The translations under genes and the position numbers were made by a program. From positions 1-64,000 of the forward strand of contig DASCQF010000037.1 in assembly GCA_036012905.1 (NCBI GenBank): 64,000 nt of DNA, given 5' to 3'. This document shows positions 62,246 to 64,000 of the stretch, piece by piece (the first letter of the stretch is position 1; every line of letters starts with the position of its first letter). The stretch is from NP936 sp002726085 (GTDB lineage: Bacteria > Acidobacteriota > Vicinamibacteria > Vicinamibacterales > UBA8438). The notes beneath the pieces were generated by a model. It was not told where the DNA came from. It did no database searches and saw nothing but the letters and a program-made list of their open reading frames with translations.

Positions 62246-64000
62246 CTAATGCGTCACCCTGCCGTCCGAGCTCGTGGGCTGCGCACCGGTCTCGTCCTGT
62301 CCAGCGGCAGGGAGCAGCGCGGTGAGCGGCCCTTCCAGCGCGATCTTCAGCACTTCGTCCATCGACTCGACCAGATGTAGATCGAGGACGTCGAGGACCG
62401 CCTTCGGGATATCGGCCAGATCCTTCTCGTTGTCCTTCGGCAGAATGATCGTCGTCACGCCGGCCCGGTGAGCCGCCAGGACCTTCTCCTTGACGCCGCC
62501 AATGGGCAACACCTTGCCACGGAGCGTGATCTCGCCGGTCATCGCCACGTCGCGGCGTGTCGCGATCCTGGCCAGGTTTGACACCAGCGCCGTTGCCAGC
62601 GTGATGCCGGCTGAGGGCCCGTCCTTCGGAATCGCGCCCTCGGGGACATGCACGTGGACATCAGTCTGGCGGTGGAAGTCTTTCTGTATACCGAAGGCCT
62701 CGGCCCGCGATCGGACGTAGCTCAGCGCGGCCTGGGCCGATTCCTGCATTACGTCGCCCAGCTTGCCGGTCAGTGTCAACCGGCCTTTGCCCGGCATCAG
62801 TGTCGACTCGGTGAGCAGCAGCTCGCCACCCGCCTCGGTCCAGGCCAGCCCGGTCGCGATACCAATCTCGTTCTTGTCCTCCAGCATGGTCGGGCGGAAC
62901 CGTGGCACCCCGAGATGCTCGGTAACCTTTTCGCCGGTGACCTCCTCGGAGAACTGCTTCCCTTCGAGCACGACCTTGCGGGCCACCTTGCGGCAAATCG
63001 CATTGATCTCCCGCTCGAGGCTGCGGACACCGGCTTCGCGTGTGTACCGCCTGATGATCGTCTCGAACGACTCGTCCTTGAACTGGATGTTCTTCTTAGT
63101 CAGCCCGGTGGCCTTCACCGCCTTGGAAGCGAGGAAGCACCTGGCAATTTCGATTTTCTCGAGCTCGGTGTAGCCGGCCAGCTGCAACACTTCCATCCGG
63201 TCCCGCAGAGCCTGGGGCACGGTATGGAGCACGTTGGCCGTGCAGATGAACATGATGTTCGAGAGGTCGTACTCGACATCCAGGTAGTGATCGAGAAACG
63301 TGTGGTTCTGTTCAGGGTCGAGCACTTCGAGCAGGGCCGCCGACGGGTCTCCCCGAAAGTCCATCGACATCTTGTCGACCTCGTCGAGGAGCATCACCGG
63401 GTTCATCGTGCCGGCCTTCTTCATCATCTGGATGATTTGGCCGGGGAACGCTCCTATGTAGGTGCGCCGATGCCCGCGAATCTCCGCCTCGTCCCGGACC
63501 CCGCCAACCGACAGACGGACGAACTTGCGATTCGTCGCGCGTGCGATCGACTTGGCGAGGGAGGTCTTGCCGACTCCCGGCGGACCGGTGAACGTGAGGA
63601 TGGTGCCTTTGGGCTTGCGGACGAGTGTACGGACAGCGAGGAATTCGAGAATCCGGTCCTTGATCTTCTCCAGCCCGTAGTGGTCCTGGTTCAAGATCTG
63701 CTCGGCCTTCTTGAGGTCTCGGCTCTCCCGCGACCGTTTGCGCCAGGGCACGGCGATCAGCCAGTCGAGATAGTTGCGCGAGACGGTCGCCTCGGCCGAC
63801 ATCGGCGGCATGCCCTCGAGACGCTTCAACTCCTGGACCGCCTTCTCCTCGACGTCCTTGGGCATCCGCGCCAGTTCGATCTTCTTCTTCAGCTCGTCGA
63901 GCTCACTGCCCTTGTCCTCTTTACGACCCAGTTCCTTCTGAATCGCCTTCATCTTTTCGTTGAGGTAGTACTCCTTCTGCGCCTTCTCCATCTGCTTCTT
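62246..64000 (-). CDS. lon: ATP-dependent protease Lon (partial, N-terminus outside window)
   Basis: The frame runs off the right edge; 584 residues are visible, from KKQMEKAQKEYYLNEKMKAI (the coiled coil before the AAA+ domain) to the end. Walker A GPPGVGKTSLAKS, Walker B MLLDEVDKM and the sensor region are present. The protease domain has catalytic Ser in KDGPSAGITLATA and catalytic Lys in GGVKEKVLAAHRAG. The N-terminal substrate-binding LAN domain (about 230 residues) is missing only because of the window. It degrades misfolded and regulatory proteins. Confidence 0.97.
   Translation of the reverse strand, partial: KKQMEKAQKEYYLNEKMKAIQKELGRKEDKGSELDELKKKIELARMPKDVEEKAVQELKRLEGMPPMSAEATVSRNYLDWLIAVPWRKRSRESRDLKKAEQILNQDHYGLEKIKDRILEFLAVRTLVRKPKGTILTFTGPPGVGKTSLAKSIARATNRKFVRLSVGGVRDEAEIRGHRRTYIGAFPGQIIQMMKKAGTMNPVMLLDEVDKMSMDFRGDPSAALLEVLDPEQNHTFLDHYLDVEYDLSNIMFICTANVLHTVPQALRDRMEVLQLAGYTELEKIEIARCFLASKAVKATGLTKKNIQFKDESFETIIRRYTREAGVRSLEREINAICRKVARKVVLEGKQFSEEVTGEKVTEHLGVPRFRPTMLEDKNEIGIATGLAWTEAGGELLLTESTLMPGKGRLTLTGKLGDVMQESAQAALSYVRSRAEAFGIQKDFHRQTDVHVHVPEGAIPKDGPSAGITLATALVSNLARIATRRDVAMTGEITLRGKVLPIGGVKEKVLAAHRAGVTTIILPKDNEKDLADIPKAVLDVLDLHLVESMDEVLKIALEGPLTALLPAAGQDETGAQPTSSDGRVTH

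Overview
The window is a GC-rich (roughly 63 percent by eye), gene-dense stretch of a Gram-negative chromosome. LpxC, many lipoproteins, a TamB/Omp85 pair, two ECF sigma factors, a sigma-54 activator pair, a B12-dependent ribonucleotide reductase and dispersed heptad repeats between genes suggest an Acidobacteriota genome, possibly Vicinamibacteria. That assignment is inference from gene content and style. There is no rRNA, and I see no tRNA, CRISPR array or intact prophage. The only trace of a classical insertion sequence is an IS630-like transposase tail at the left edge.

Layout. 0-11.6 kb: M48 lipoprotein protease, NlpC/P60 lipoprotein, HNH nuclease, IPT/beta-propeller protein, uvrA, lpxC, an ECF sigma/STAS/small-protein operon, lysA, tmk. 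11.6-16.4 kb (minus): rplU-rpmA, obgE-nadD-rsfS-comF, plus a lipoprotein and a TPR protein upstream. 16.8-23 kb (plus): dprA, topA, trmFO, xerC. 23-28.8 kb (minus): NtrC/NtrB-like pair, ABC-F ATPase, an unusual HTH-receiver protein. 29-39.4 kb (plus): ECF sigma/anti-sigma, lipoprotein, APC permease, hslV-hslU, an LptM-like fibronectin lipoprotein, FAH-family hydrolase, transaldolase, acyl-CoA carboxylase beta subunit. 39.5-50.4 kb: two small membrane proteins (minus), then biotin carboxylase, biotin carrier, TamB, a seven-POTRA Omp85 protein and a SurA-N-like protein in one tight plus-strand run. 50.5-64 kb: CPBP protease, nrdJ behind tandem NrdR-type boxes, a small membrane protein, DUF547, SDR, a MrfA/MrfB-like repair pair, rpmE, engB and the C-terminal part of lon.

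Most genes are housekeeping. The unusual material lies in: (1) at least three families of structured intergenic repeats. One has perfect terminal inverted repeats and supplies the stop codon of the preceding gene at two sites; (2) a TamB-Omp85-SurA-like envelope operon whose Omp85 has about seven POTRA units; (3) two 32-bp-spaced NrdR-box-like sites before nrdJ; (4) a MrfAB-like mitomycin-repair pair; (5) a run of ten G in an anti-sigma gene; and (6) odd regulator architectures (HTH-receiver; ECF with STAS). I found no single system I could confidently call new; the repeat families are the best candidates for undescribed biology.
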